Shown here piece by piece: positions 32,829 through 40,772 of a stretch of 41,350 bases of DNA (positions are counted from its first letter, which is position 1; each line of letters opens with the position of its first letter). The stretch comes from an uncultured Prevotella sp. GTDB taxonomy: Bacteria > Bacteroidota > Bacteroidia > Bacteroidales > Bacteroidaceae. The DNA lies in NCBI RefSeq assembly GCF_900549175.1, contig NZ_URNN01000004.1:1-41350 (forward strand). Reading direction: 5' to 3'. The notes under the pieces are model-generated. The model saw nothing but the letters and a program-made list of their open reading frames with translations, did not search any database and was not told the DNA's origin. A program made the translations under genes and the position numbers.

Positions 32829-33533
32829 ATGGCAACAAAGGAAAATTTTGATAAAAATAACATTACTGAATCCATGCCTGAGTTATGGGAACTACTCTCA
32901 TCCGAAGAACAGGATTTTCTTATGGACAATATCAAAATAGCATGTCCGCGTAAAAACGAAACAATATATCAGGCAAACGAATCCCCACAATACCTGATGT
33001 GTCTTCTGGAAGGCAAAGTCAAGATACACATGGACGGTGTGGGAGGACGCGACCAAATCATCAGACTGATCAACCGTAAAGGTATCTTCGGATTCAGGGC
33101 CGCTTTCGCTGACGAGAAATACATCAATGCAGCATCGGCTTTCGAAGACTCGGTCATTTGCATGATGCCTATAAATATCATCAAGAAACTGATTGCCGGA
33201 AACACATCTTTAGCCGTTTACTTCATAAAGCAACTGTCCACCATGCTCGGAATGGCCGACATGCGCACCGTCAACCTCACCCAAAAACACATAAGGGCAC
33301 GTTTGGCAGAGTCGTTGCTGTCAATCAAAGAGAAATACGGTGTGGACAAAGACGAGTCGACGCTCAACATATCAATGAGCCGTGAAGATTTGGCCAACCT
33401 GTCAAACATGACCACAAGCAACGCCATACGCACATTGTCTTCGTTTGCCCAGGAAAAAATCATCGCCATCGACGGCAAGAAGATCAAGATTGTCGATTAC
33501 GAAAAGCTTCACAACATTTCGGAAATGGGATGA
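32829..33533 (+). CDS. Crp/Fnr-family transcriptional regulator
   Basis: A 234-residue regulator. The N-terminal cyclic-nucleotide-binding-like beta-roll (about 35-140) shows YLMCLLEGKVKIHMDGVGGR and IIRLINRKGIFGFRAAFAD. A dimer helix leads to the C-terminal winged helix-turn-helix (about 165-225) with ISMSREDLANLSNMTTSNAI. It lacks an FNR-type N-terminal Cys cluster (only single Cys residues), so direct oxygen sensing through a cluster is unlikely. It is divergent from the glycogen operon with a shared 252-base control region, so control of that operon is possible but unproven. Confidence 0.92.
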   Translation: MATKENFDKNNITESMPELWELLSSEEQDFLMDNIKIACPRKNETIYQANESPQYLMCLLEGKVKIHMDGVGGRDQIIRLINRKGIFGFRAAFADEKYINAASAFEDSVICMMPINIIKKLIAGNTSLAVYFIKQLSTMLGMADMRTVNLTQKHIRARLAESLLSIKEKYGVDKDESTLNISMSREDLANLSNMTTSNAIRTLSSFAQEKIIAIDGKKIKIVDYEKLHNISEMG

Positions 33534-33572
33534 TGCCGGCAGGCTGTTCTGAGACGGGATGGTGTCAGCGGG

Positions 33573-34508
33573 TCAATCGGGGATGAGGAAATTTATCACT
33601 TCCTTTTCCACATTTATTTTATAAGGCCCCACCGGAGTAGACATCAACCGCCCGTCTATTCCCACCAAAGCATGACCGGCCTCCATCACGCCCACCCCGT
33701 CCGTACGGTAAGGATGCACGCTGCGATGACTCAGGAAACGGCCCGTGAAGAGAAGCCACACCCCGACAAACAGTTGCGTTATCTTTGGACTGCTCACCAC
33801 CGACACATCCACCATGCCGTTATAAGGCACGGCATTTGGTGTCTGCCCGTAACCGGGACCGCTACCTACACACACGTTCATCACACGGCGCTTCACCACG
33901 TCGGAATTTATCTTCAGTTCCATCTTGTAGTCAAGCCGATGGAACAACATAAGCAACAACGACACCACAAACGACAGCGTACGCGAACCGAGCAGGCTGC
34001 GTGTCTGACGACGCAGATTCATAATGTCGGCTATAAGTCCGATGTTTATGCAATTCAGAAAATACCGGTGACATTTCTCCCCCCTCTTGTTCGTGTATCT
34101 CACACACCCCAGGTCAATCTTCCTCACACGGTGCTTCACGAGCCAGTCCACCGTCTGCGCCACATCATTCTCCCTGAAATTCCAAAAACGTGCAAAGTCA
34201 TTCACCACACCGTTGGGAATCACCCCGAGCACAATACTGTTGCGAACCTGTTGCTCAACCTCCATCAGACAGTTTACCGCATCGTTAAGGGCAGAGTCGC
34301 CACCTACCACGACGATTGTCTTATAACCGTTGTTTATCAGCATGCGCATCAGCCGCTCCACGCTGTCGGAGTTTTCACTCTGCACGAAATCGTAAAGCAC
34401 ACCACGCCCGTCAAGCGCCCGCTGTATACGTTCCCACTGCTTGCGCCCACGACCTCTACCCGATTTGGGACAATATAATATTCCCCACCTTGACGTTTCC
34501 ACTGCCAT
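33573..34508 (-). CDS. Diacylglycerol/lipid kinase-family protein with altered nucleotide motif
   Basis: A 311-residue protein of the DagK/YegS/sphingosine-kinase-like fold. The beginning, WGILYCPKSGRGRGRKQWER, and the late block, GYGQTPNAVPYNGMVDVSVV, are typical of Bacteroidetes members. The nucleotide motif usually written GGDGT reads VVGGDSALNDAVN, with S72 in place of Gly. The next motif, usually G-T/I-G-N-D-F-A, reads NGVVNDFAR. Both changes touch glycines near the ATP site, so activity may be reduced or substrate use altered. It follows miaA on the same strand after 51 bases and may be co-transcribed. Confidence 0.85.
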   Translation of the reverse strand: MAVETSRWGILYCPKSGRGRGRKQWERIQRALDGRGVLYDFVQSENSDSVERLMRMLINNGYKTIVVVGGDSALNDAVNCLMEVEQQVRNSIVLGVIPNGVVNDFARFWNFRENDVAQTVDWLVKHRVRKIDLGCVRYTNKRGEKCHRYFLNCINIGLIADIMNLRRQTRSLLGSRTLSFVVSLLLMLFHRLDYKMELKINSDVVKRRVMNVCVGSGPGYGQTPNAVPYNGMVDVSVVSSPKITQLFVGVWLLFTGRFLSHRSVHPYRTDGVGVMEAGHALVGIDGRLMSTPVGPYKINVEKEVINFLIPD

Positions 34509-34559
34509 GTCTGTTATTATGCTAAATGTTGTTTATGTCTTGTTGCTTCTCCGGTGCCG

Positions 34560-35492
34560 TCAACAGCCGTCCGCCAACCTTATGATTTCCGCCACTTTCT
34601 CTTCGGTTGGAAGCATGGCGTCCAGCCAATGTATGGCCAGCCCACGGCGCTCCATACCCCTGAACCACGTCATCTGGCGTTTGGCAAACTGATGGATGGC
34701 TATTTCAAGCCGGTTGAACATCTCGTCATAGCCGGTGCGTCCGATGACGTATTCCGTCACATATTTATATTCCAACCCGTAATATATAAGGTCATCCGCA
34801 CTGACACCACCGTCAAGCAATGCCCTTATCTCATCTGCCATGCCTTCATCCAACCGCTGGCGCAGGCGCGCCGTTATGCGGCGGCGGCGCTCTTCGCGGT
34901 CGATGTCCACACCTATTATTATAGAGTCTGTCTGCGGCATATCTTCAAATCCTGCATCAGGATGTGTTTCCACGTACGTCTCTATCTCAATGGCCCGTAT
35001 CGCCCGCTTGGCCGTGTCCACGTCGGTCGTGTTGTGCATCTTTCCGCCGTTGCGCCGTTTCAGTTCCGCGAGCATGACGGTCAGTTCGTCAAGCGTCTTG
35101 CCCTCCAGGCGCGTCCTCAGCTCCTTGTTCTCCGGCACCGCCGCCAGACTGTAGCCCTTCAGCACGGCCTCTATGTAAAGCCCTGTGCCGCCGCAGAGTA
35201 TCGGTCGCCGGCCACGTGCCACGATGTCTCCGTAGGCACGGCAGAAATCACGCTGATAGCGGAAAAGGTTGTACCGTGTGCCCGGTTCGGCTATGTCTAT
35301 CAGATGATACGGTATATGCCGGCCGCCGACGGTGTAGTCGCCGAGGTCCTTGCCCGTGCCGATGTCCATCCGGCGGTAAACCTGCCGCGAGTCGGCACTG
35401 ATAATCTCACCGTCGGCAGCTGCCGCGAGGTGTGCCGCCAGCGTTGTCTTTCCGCTCGCCGTGGGACCAAGTATGGTTATCATCTTTCTCAT
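34560..35492 (-). CDS. miaA: tRNA dimethylallyltransferase MiaA
   Basis: A 310-residue enzyme that adds a dimethylallyl group to A37 of tRNAs reading UNN codons. The P-loop is GPTASGKTTLA (residues 9-19). ISADSRQVYRRMDIGTGK and VGGRHIPYHLIDIAEPGTRY are the substrate motifs, and LCGGTGLYIEAVLKGY the central one. RLDEGMADEIRALLDGGVS and QFAKRQMTWFRGM are the later family blocks. Complete and of normal length. A promoter match sits inside the gap terminator upstream (35542-35571). Confidence 0.97.
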   Translation of the reverse strand: MRKMITILGPTASGKTTLAAHLAAAADGEIISADSRQVYRRMDIGTGKDLGDYTVGGRHIPYHLIDIAEPGTRYNLFRYQRDFCRAYGDIVARGRRPILCGGTGLYIEAVLKGYSLAAVPENKELRTRLEGKTLDELTVMLAELKRRNGGKMHNTTDVDTAKRAIRAIEIETYVETHPDAGFEDMPQTDSIIIGVDIDREERRRRITARLRQRLDEGMADEIRALLDGGVSADDLIYYGLEYKYVTEYVIGRTGYDEMFNRLEIAIHQFAKRQMTWFRGMERRGLAIHWLDAMLPTEEKVAEIIRLADGC

Positions 35493-35541
35493 TCCTTACG
35501 CATATATACGGTTTCTTTGTACGAATAAAAGAAACTGTCGG

Positions 35542-35571
35542 CAAAAATAATAAAAAAAAGCCGTCCTGCAA
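35542..35571 (-). promoter_or_regulatory. Possible promoter of miaA inside the gap terminator
   Basis: On the minus strand TTG (35569-35571), 19 bases, then TATTTTTG (35542-35549), about 50 bases before miaA. The -33 element lies within the terminator stem. Confidence 0.4.
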
Positions 35572-35589
35572 TGCAGAACGGCCTGTTTT
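35552..35589 (-). terminator. Intrinsic terminator of gap
   Basis: Arms GCCGTCCTGCA (35560-35570) and TGCAGAACGGC (35572-35582) pair with one mismatch and are flanked by an A-run (35552-35559) and a T-run (35585-35591). It lies 30 bases after the gap stop. On the minus strand eight T residues follow the stem. Confidence 0.85.
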
Positions 35590-35618
35590 TTATCGCTTTA
35601 ACAGCCAAATCTTCGAGA

Positions 35619-36629
35619 TTAGCCGTTAACCTTCTTCATGTGTGCGATGAGTTCGAGCACCTTGTTAGAGTAACCGATTTCGTTGTCATACCAAGACACA
35701 ACCTTTACGAATGTGTCGGTCAGAGCGATACCGGCCTTGGCGTCGAAGATAGAAGTACGTGTGTCGCCCAGGAAGTCAGAAGAAACCACAGCGTCCTCTG
35801 TGTATCCCAGAACACCCTTCAGCTCACCCTCAGAAGCCTCCTTCATAGCTGCGCAAATCTCAGCGTATGTAGCGGGCTTGGCCAGGTTTACAGTCAGGTC
35901 AACAACAGAAACATCCAGAGTGGGAACGCGCATAGACATACCTGTCAGCTTGCCGTTCAGTTCGGGGATAACCTTGCCTACAGCCTTGGCAGCACCTGTA
36001 GAAGAGGGGATGATGTTGCCGGAAGCGGCACGGCCACCACGCCAGTCCTTCAGAGACGGACCGTCAACGGTCTTCTGTGTAGCGGTTGTAGAGTGAACTG
36101 TTGTCATCAAACCGTCTGTGATACCGAACTTGTCGTTCAGAACCTTGGCGATAGGAGCGAGACAGTTGGTTGTGCAAGATGCGTTGGAAACGAACTGTGT
36201 ACCCTTCTCATACTTGTCGAAGTTTACGCCGCAAACGAACATGGGAGTAGCATCCTTTGAGGGAGCAGACATAACCACATACTTAGCGCCGGCCTCAATG
36301 TGAGCCTGTGCCTTCTCCTGTGTCAGGAACAGACCTGTAGACTCAACTACATATTCAGCCTCAACCTCGTTCCACTTCAGGTCAGCGGGGTTACGCTCTG
36401 CAGTAACACGAATCTCCTTGCCGTTAACGATCAGCTTGCTGTTCTCAACATCAGCCTCGATTGTACCGTCAAAAGCACCGTGCATTGTGTCATACTTCAG
36501 CATGTAAGCCAGATAGTCTACCGGGCAGAGGTCATTGATACCTACAACCTGAATGTCATCGCGAGTCTGAGCTGCGCGGAAAACGAAACGACCGATACGG
36601 CCAAATCCGTTAATACCAATCTTAATCAT
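35619..36629 (-). CDS. gap: Glyceraldehyde-3-phosphate dehydrogenase (NAD type)
   Basis: A 336-residue glycolytic enzyme. The Rossmann loop is INGFGRIGR (residues 6-14). D33 in INDLC fits NAD preference. The catalytic Cys is C152 in SNASCTTNC and the catalytic His is H179 in TTVHS. RAASGNIIPSSTGAAKAV and SWYDNEIGYSNKVLEL are the usual late motifs. Base use (GTN- and CTT-rich codons) differs from its GC-richer neighbours, as expected for a highly expressed gene. Single gene with its own promoter and terminator. Confidence 0.98.
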   Translation of the reverse strand: MIKIGINGFGRIGRFVFRAAQTRDDIQVVGINDLCPVDYLAYMLKYDTMHGAFDGTIEADVENSKLIVNGKEIRVTAERNPADLKWNEVEAEYVVESTGLFLTQEKAQAHIEAGAKYVVMSAPSKDATPMFVCGVNFDKYEKGTQFVSNASCTTNCLAPIAKVLNDKFGITDGLMTTVHSTTATQKTVDGPSLKDWRGGRAASGNIIPSSTGAAKAVGKVIPELNGKLTGMSMRVPTLDVSVVDLTVNLAKPATYAEICAAMKEASEGELKGVLGYTEDAVVSSDFLGDTRTSIFDAKAGIALTDTFVKVVSWYDNEIGYSNKVLELIAHMKKVNG

Positions 36630-36772
36630 AATTACTTTGTTATTTTTTAAGGGTTTTAAATTCCTGTTTTAATTCAACATCTTATAAAGACACTTGCCGT
36701 GAGCACCCTCTTTTGAGTAATGAATATCCAAAATAATGATGCTTTTACAGCATATTTTTCTGTTTTCGGGCG

Positions 36773-36780
36773 CAAAGTTA
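36773..36780 (-). promoter_or_regulatory. Putative -7 box of gap
   Basis: TAACTTTG on the minus strand, 144 bases ahead of the gap start. It lies 12 bases from the opposing mscL -7 box, so the two divergent promoters overlap. The long leader on the gap side (36630-36770) has no other recognisable feature. Confidence 0.45.
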
Positions 36781-36792
36781 CGAAAAAAAATC

Positions 36793-36800
36793 TATATTTG
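36793..36800 (+). promoter_or_regulatory. Putative -7 box of mscL
   Basis: TATATTTG, 40 bases before the mscL start codon, matches TAnnTTTG. No clear -33 element. Confidence 0.45.
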
Positions 36801-36840
36801 CAGTGAAAATCAGTATTAAATTATATAAAAAAGAAAACTA

Positions 36841-37278
36841 ATGGGTAAATTTCTCAATGAATTCAAAGAGTTCGCCGTCAAGGGAAATGCCGTCGACATG
36901 GCTGTCGGTGTAATCATCGGCGGCGCTTTCGGCAAAATAGTCACTTCTGTGGTCAATGACATCATCATGCCGCCTATAGGCTGGATTATAGGCGGGGTAA
37001 AGTTCACCGACCTCAAGTTTGAACTTCCACAGGTCGAGATTCCCGGCATGGAAAAACTCGAGCCTGTCACCGTAAACTACGGCAACTTCCTCCAGACCAT
37101 TTTCGACTTCGTCATCATCGCTTTCTGCGTGTTCATGCTCGTCAAGGGTATCAACCGTCTTGCAAATAAAGTAAAGAAAGAGAAGGAGGCTCCCGCCGCA
37201 CCGCCCGCACCGCCGCAGCCTTCGGCTGAAGAGAAACTGCTCATGGAAATAAGAGACTTGCTGAAAAACAAGCAATAA
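36841..37278 (+). CDS. mscL: Large-conductance mechanosensitive channel MscL
   Basis: A 145-residue inner-membrane channel that releases solutes under osmotic shock. The N-terminal amphipathic helix is KFLNEFKEFAVKGNAVDMAV. TM1 has GVIIGGAFGKIVTSVVNDII. The periplasmic loop covers about residues 45-80, and TM2 has IFDFVIIAFCVFMLVKGINR. A Pro/Ala-rich link (APAAPPAPPQPS, here APAAPPAPPQP) leads to a charged cytoplasmic helix, LLMEIRDLLKNK. Length and layout are typical. Confidence 0.96.
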   Translation: MGKFLNEFKEFAVKGNAVDMAVGVIIGGAFGKIVTSVVNDIIMPPIGWIIGGVKFTDLKFELPQVEIPGMEKLEPVTVNYGNFLQTIFDFVIIAFCVFMLVKGINRLANKVKKEKEAPAAPPAPPQPSAEEKLLMEIRDLLKNKQ

Positions 37279-37334
37279 TTCAACATCAGATTAGAATACT
37301 TGAGGGTGTGTCAAAATGGCTATATGGTGCTTGG

Positions 37335-37419
37335 TAGTGACAGATTCTTGTATTTGTCCGCTCGTAACATGTTGATATTCAATGTCCGCTTGACGTACAA
37401 ATACAAGAATCTGTCCCTA
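37335..37419. repeat. 85-base palindromic element, copy 2
   Basis: Imperfect inverted repeat starting TAGTGACAGATTCTTGTATT then TGTCCG, with loop GTAACATGTTGATATTC, and ending GTACAAATACAAGAATC then TGTCCCTA. It shares arms and loop core with copy 1 (17965-18048). It lies between convergent mscL and guaA, where it may also help to end transcription. Just before it is a short segment (about 37300-37320) reading GAGGGTGTGTCAAAATGG, similar to the hairpin arm at 22885. Confidence 0.8.
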
Positions 37420-37445
37420 CAGTGTGCTAAAATACATCGTTGGGT

Positions 37446-39056
37446 CTACTCCCACTCTATCGTCGATGGCGGTTTAGACGAAATGTCGTAGCAGACGCGG
37501 TTTACGCCACGCACCTTGTTGATGATTTCGTTGCTAACCTTTGCCAGGAAGTCGTAAGGCAGATGTGCCCAGTCGGCCGTCATGGCATCGGTACTTGTCA
37601 CGGCACGCAGGGCTACGGGGTTCTCGTATGTGCGCTCGTCGCCCATCACGCCCACCGAGCGCACGGTCGACAGCAGCACGGCACCGGCCTGCCAAATCTG
37701 GTCGTAAAGCGACACCTCTATCTCGCCGTCGGTCATCGATGCCGGCACACCTGCGGCCAGCACCTTGCGGGCCTCCTCGCCGGACAGGCGCACCTTATAG
37801 TCGCGCAACCCACGGATGTATATGTCGTCGGCATCCTGCAGAACGCGCACCTTCTCGCGGGTGATGTCACCCAAGATGCGCACGGCAAGACCCGGTCCGG
37901 GGAACGGATGGCGCGTGATGAGATGCTCGGGCATGCCCAGCTGACGGCCCACACGGCGCACCTCGTCCTTGAAAAGCCACTTCAGAGGCTCACAGAGTTG
38001 CAGGTGCATCTCTTCGGGCAGTCCGCCGACGTTGTGGTGGCTCTTGATTACCTTGCCCGTAATGTTGAGACTCTCGATGCGGTCGGGATAGATGGTTCCC
38101 TGTGCCAGCCACTTTGCGCCGGTAATCTTGCGTGCCTCGGCGTTGAACACCTCAACAAAGTCGCGGCCGATAATCTTTCTCTTCTGCTCGGGATCGGTCA
38201 CTCCGGCAAGGTCGCCGAAGAACTTTTCGCTTGCGTCAACGCCTATAACATTGAGTCCCAGACACTCATAGTCGTGCATCACGTCGGTGAACTCGTTCTT
38301 GCGCAGCATACCGTGGTCAACGAATATACACGTGAGGTTCTTGCCTATGGCACGGTTGAGCAGCACGGCAGCAACCGACGAGTCGACACCGCCGCTGAGT
38401 CCGAGAATGACGCGGTCGTCACCCACCTGCGCCTTCAGCTCGGCCACGGTTGTGTCCACGAACGAGGCGGCGCTCCAGTCCTGCTTCGAGCCGCAGATGT
38501 CAACAACGAAATTCTTCAGCAGCTGTGTTCCCTGAACGGAGTGGAACACCTCCGGATGGAACTGTACGGCCCATACGGGCTGTTCTTTACTTGCGTATGC
38601 GGCATACTTCACGTCAGCCGTCGAGGCTATGCACTCAAAACCGTCGGGAATGGCGGTGATTGTGTCGCCATGGCTCATCCATACCTGAGAGTTGTCCGTG
38701 AAACCCTTGAACAGCGGATTCTCCCTGTCGAACGTCTGAAGGTGGGCACGGCCGTACTCACGCGAGTCAGCCTTCTCAACCCGTCCGCCGAGCGTATGTG
38801 AGATAAACTGCGCGCCGTAGCAGATGCCAAGCACGGGCAGGCGGCCCACAAACTGGCTCAAATCTACTTTGAAAGCCTCGGGGTCGTGCACTGAATAGGG
38901 CGAGCCACTCAGTATGACGCCAATCACCGACGGGTCATCCTTCGGAAATTTGTTGTACGGAAGAATCTCGCAGAATGTGTCAAGCTCGCGGACACGGCGG
39001 CCTATGAGCTGCGTGGTCTGCGAACCGAAATCGAGAATGATAATCTTCTGTTGCAT
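37446..39056 (-). CDS. guaA: GMP synthase (glutamine-hydrolysing)
   Basis: A 536-residue enzyme that converts XMP to GMP with ATP and glutamine. The class I glutamine amidotransferase domain (about 5-190) has the triad C79 in LGICYGAQ, H167 and E169 in VQFHPEV. The ATP pyrophosphatase domain has the PP-loop LSGGVDSS (220-227) and FVDHGMLRKNE. The C-terminal dimerisation domain has RHPFPGPGLAVRILGD and ends STIEWE. Complete. Upstream lies a GGAGTTAAA repeat instead of a recognisable promoter. Confidence 0.98.
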   Translation of the reverse strand: MQQKIIILDFGSQTTQLIGRRVRELDTFCEILPYNKFPKDDPSVIGVILSGSPYSVHDPEAFKVDLSQFVGRLPVLGICYGAQFISHTLGGRVEKADSREYGRAHLQTFDRENPLFKGFTDNSQVWMSHGDTITAIPDGFECIASTADVKYAAYASKEQPVWAVQFHPEVFHSVQGTQLLKNFVVDICGSKQDWSAASFVDTTVAELKAQVGDDRVILGLSGGVDSSVAAVLLNRAIGKNLTCIFVDHGMLRKNEFTDVMHDYECLGLNVIGVDASEKFFGDLAGVTDPEQKRKIIGRDFVEVFNAEARKITGAKWLAQGTIYPDRIESLNITGKVIKSHHNVGGLPEEMHLQLCEPLKWLFKDEVRRVGRQLGMPEHLITRHPFPGPGLAVRILGDITREKVRVLQDADDIYIRGLRDYKVRLSGEEARKVLAAGVPASMTDGEIEVSLYDQIWQAGAVLLSTVRSVGVMGDERTYENPVALRAVTSTDAMTADWAHLPYDFLAKVSNEIINKVRGVNRVCYDISSKPPSTIEWE

Positions 39057-39058
39057 AT

Positions 39059-39165
39059 TTATTTTTTAGGAATTAAAGGAGTTAAAGGAGTTAAAGGAGT
39101 TAAAGCCGATAGCCAATGTCAATCCTTTATGAATTAAAGGAGTTGAAGTGGTATGGGAAATTAAA
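39059..39165. repeat. GGAGTTAAA repeat upstream of guaA
   Basis: TATTTTTTAGGAATTAAAGG is followed by three direct GGAGTTAAA copies (about 39078-39105), then GCCGATAGCCAAT, and a further AATTAAAGGAGTTGAAG (39132-39148). It corresponds closely to the segment at 23727-23796. It lies directly against the guaA start codon. Confidence 0.7.
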
Positions 39166-39192
39166 ACCAATAGTCCGAATAGCTCCATTCGT

Positions 39193-39957
39193 TTATATTT
39201 TATTATTGTTTATGTCTTGATTATATTGTATGTCTCTCACAAATGCATCCGCCTCTGCCAGCGTGTCCAGCTTGCCCACATCCATCAGCTGCAGGTTGTC
39301 CTTTACGCAACCGCGTATCACCACCTTGTCGCACACGCTGAGATAGAAATCCATTATGCCGAACTTGTCGGGGAACTCGCCGAACAAGGGGAAAAGCTCC
39401 GGAGAAAAAATGTGTATGCCCGAGAACGCATAGCGGCGGGCGGCGGATGTGACGGTGGCAGGATAAGGACTGCGCACCTCGCCCGTGGCGATGTTCGTCC
39501 ATCCTACCAGACGCATATCGTCATCGAAAAGCAGATAGCGGCTTGTCTTGCGGCTGCTCACCAACAGCGTTGCGGCGTTGACCATGCCGGCGGCATAAAA
39601 CTTGCTGAGGTCTACGTTGCTCAGTATGTCCACGTTGTGAATGAGTATCGGCGATGACACGTCGAACAGCGGCGCGGCCGCCTTTATACCGCCGCCGGTG
39701 TCAAGCAGCGCGGCCGTCTCGTCGCTCACGCGTATGTCCATTCCGAAATTGTCGTTCGCAGCCAAGAAATCAGTTATCTGCGAAGCGAAGTGATGCACAT
39801 TCACGACTATTCTCTCCACGCCGGCCGCCTTCAGCCTCATCACAGTATGTTCCAGAAGCGGCCGCCCTGCCACACTCACAAGAGCCTTTGGCATGGTGTC
39901 GGTAAGTGGTTTGAGCCGTGTGCCGAGTCCGGCCGCGAATATCATTGCCTGCATCAT
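39193..39957 (-). CDS. Sugar-phosphate nucleotidyltransferase (NTP_transferase family)
   Basis: A 254-residue enzyme that transfers a nucleotide to a sugar-1-phosphate. The N-terminal signature is MIFAAGLGTRLKPLTDTMPK, with the product-binding K in MPKALVSVAGRPLLEH. LLDTGGGIKAAAPLF and ILIHNVDILSNVD (the metal-binding Asp) follow. Its length and motifs resemble MurU-type (N-acetylmuramate-1-phosphate uridylyltransferase) or mannose-1-phosphate guanylyltransferase-like proteins. The sugar cannot be fixed from sequence, and no partner kinase is adjacent. The start lies 6 bases after the 22-codon reading frame at 39964-40032. Confidence 0.88.
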   Translation of the reverse strand: MMQAMIFAAGLGTRLKPLTDTMPKALVSVAGRPLLEHTVMRLKAAGVERIVVNVHHFASQITDFLAANDNFGMDIRVSDETAALLDTGGGIKAAAPLFDVSSPILIHNVDILSNVDLSKFYAAGMVNAATLLVSSRKTSRYLLFDDDMRLVGWTNIATGEVRSPYPATVTSAARRYAFSGIHIFSPELFPLFGEFPDKFGIMDFYLSVCDKVVIRGCVKDNLQLMDVGKLDTLAEADAFVRDIQYNQDINNNKI

Positions 39958-39963
39958 CTCTGT

Positions 39964-40032
39964 TTATACTTGTTTATCCCCGTGGTCTATGAACTCTAAA
40001 AATTCAGAAGAGGTGAACACAACATCCATCAT
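39964..40032 (-). pseudogene. Possible truncated toxin reading frame (RelE/HigB-like N-terminus)
   Basis: A 22-codon frame that starts in a 4-base ATGA overlap with the stop of the 86-residue gene and reads MMDVVFTSSEFLEFIDHGD, then KQV and stop. This start and pattern resemble the first strand and helix of RelE/HigB (Gp49-like) toxins, which are normally about 100 residues long. It ends 6 bases before the nucleotidyltransferase start, so the rest would have been lost by deletion. The short length makes this tentative; a chance frame or leader peptide is possible. Confidence 0.35.
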
Positions 40033-40289
40033 TTGCTCAGAATATACGCCAAACGTTCGTCACTGTCAATTTCCTCCTGGGTCACCTTGATGCAACCACG
40101 CAACTGCTGCAACCGCGGCGACAGAGGATATTCCTTATAATGTACAGCCGAAGATTTGTCCTGTTTGCCACACGCCTCAACCTTCGCCTCCTCTATAAGT
40201 TTGCGTCCGAGCCACTCCTTGTTGCTGGCTGACAGCGACATGGAGTTGATAAAGTCAAGAATACTGTCCATTGATACTGTCACATTCAT
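40029..40289 (-). CDS. Small antitoxin-like protein
   Basis: An 86-residue protein. The N-terminal helix-rich part is MNVTVSMDSILDFINSMSLS with NKEWLGRKLIEEA, and the acidic C-terminus is KVTQEEIDSDERLAYILSK. Size, layout and tail resemble small antitoxins of Bacteroidetes, but I do not recognise a named family. It overlaps by 4 bases a 22-codon frame that looks like the beginning of a toxin. A strong promoter match is at 40316-40347, inside the 64-base segment that is repeated before mntA. Confidence 0.65.
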   Translation of the reverse strand: MNVTVSMDSILDFINSMSLSASNKEWLGRKLIEEAKVEACGKQDKSSAVHYKEYPLSPRLQQLRGCIKVTQEEIDSDERLAYILSK

Positions 40290-40310
40290 AATCGTACGGG
40301 TTTATATATT

Positions 40311-40374
40311 TTCTGCAAAAGTACACAAAATCAGCAAGTCTGGCAAATATATCGTTCTTTTTTCGTGTTTTCCA
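40311..40374. repeat. 64-base duplicated promoter segment, copy A
   Basis: It begins TTCTGCAAAAGTACACAAAA, continues TCAGCAAGTCTGGCAAATAT, and ends GTTTTCCA. It matches 41073-41136 at 60 of 64 positions in the same orientation. It holds the promoter of the 86-residue gene. Confidence 0.85.
40316..40347 (-). promoter_or_regulatory. Promoter of the antitoxin-like gene
   Basis: On the minus strand TTTG (40344-40347), 20 bases, then TACTTTTG (40316-40323), 27 bases ahead of the start codon. Full consensus match. Confidence 0.7.
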
Positions 40375-40424
40375 TTCATTCCGCCAAAGTATCGGCATGG
40401 CTAAGACAAAATCTGTTTCACTTG

Positions 40425-40772
40425 TTATTCCATCTCATCAATACATCTGACGATATATTCTCTCAACGGCAACAAATCATTGGTGTATGTATCCCATATA
40501 AACCGTGGACTTACAGTATAATACCCGTGCACCAACACATGCCTCATATCTATGATGTCCTGCCATGGCATTTCGGCATGTCCGTCGCGGAATTCCTTTG
40601 TCAGCATATTGGAAGCCTCGCCGATAATCTCTATATTCTTGACCACGCCGTAGAACAAGAGTTTGTCCTTTACCAACGAGTCATACGTCTTACCGTCCAT
40701 GAACTCAAGTACATTGTCTATGGACTTCCGTATATGATACAGTCTCGTGACATCCTTAATTCGTTCTCTCAT
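40425..40772 (-). CDS. hepT: HepT-like HEPN-domain toxin
   Basis: A 115-residue helical HEPN (DUF86) protein, a likely RNA-cutting toxin. The active-site motif RX4HXY is intact: R77, H82, Y84 in RHVLVHGYY. VKNIEIIGEASNMLTKEF is the usual preceding helix. In characterised HepT/MntA pairs the antitoxin attaches AMP groups to the Tyr of this motif. It overlaps the mntA-like gene by 17 bases, so the two are translationally coupled. Complete. Confidence 0.92.
   Translation of the reverse strand: MRERIKDVTRLYHIRKSIDNVLEFMDGKTYDSLVKDKLLFYGVVKNIEIIGEASNMLTKEFRDGHAEMPWQDIIDMRHVLVHGYYTVSPRFIWDTYTNDLLPLREYIVRCIDEME

Noticed and set aside
37440..38801. 453-codon open frame on the plus strand across guaA
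   Set aside because: Exact antisense shadow of GMP synthase, with no recognisable motif.
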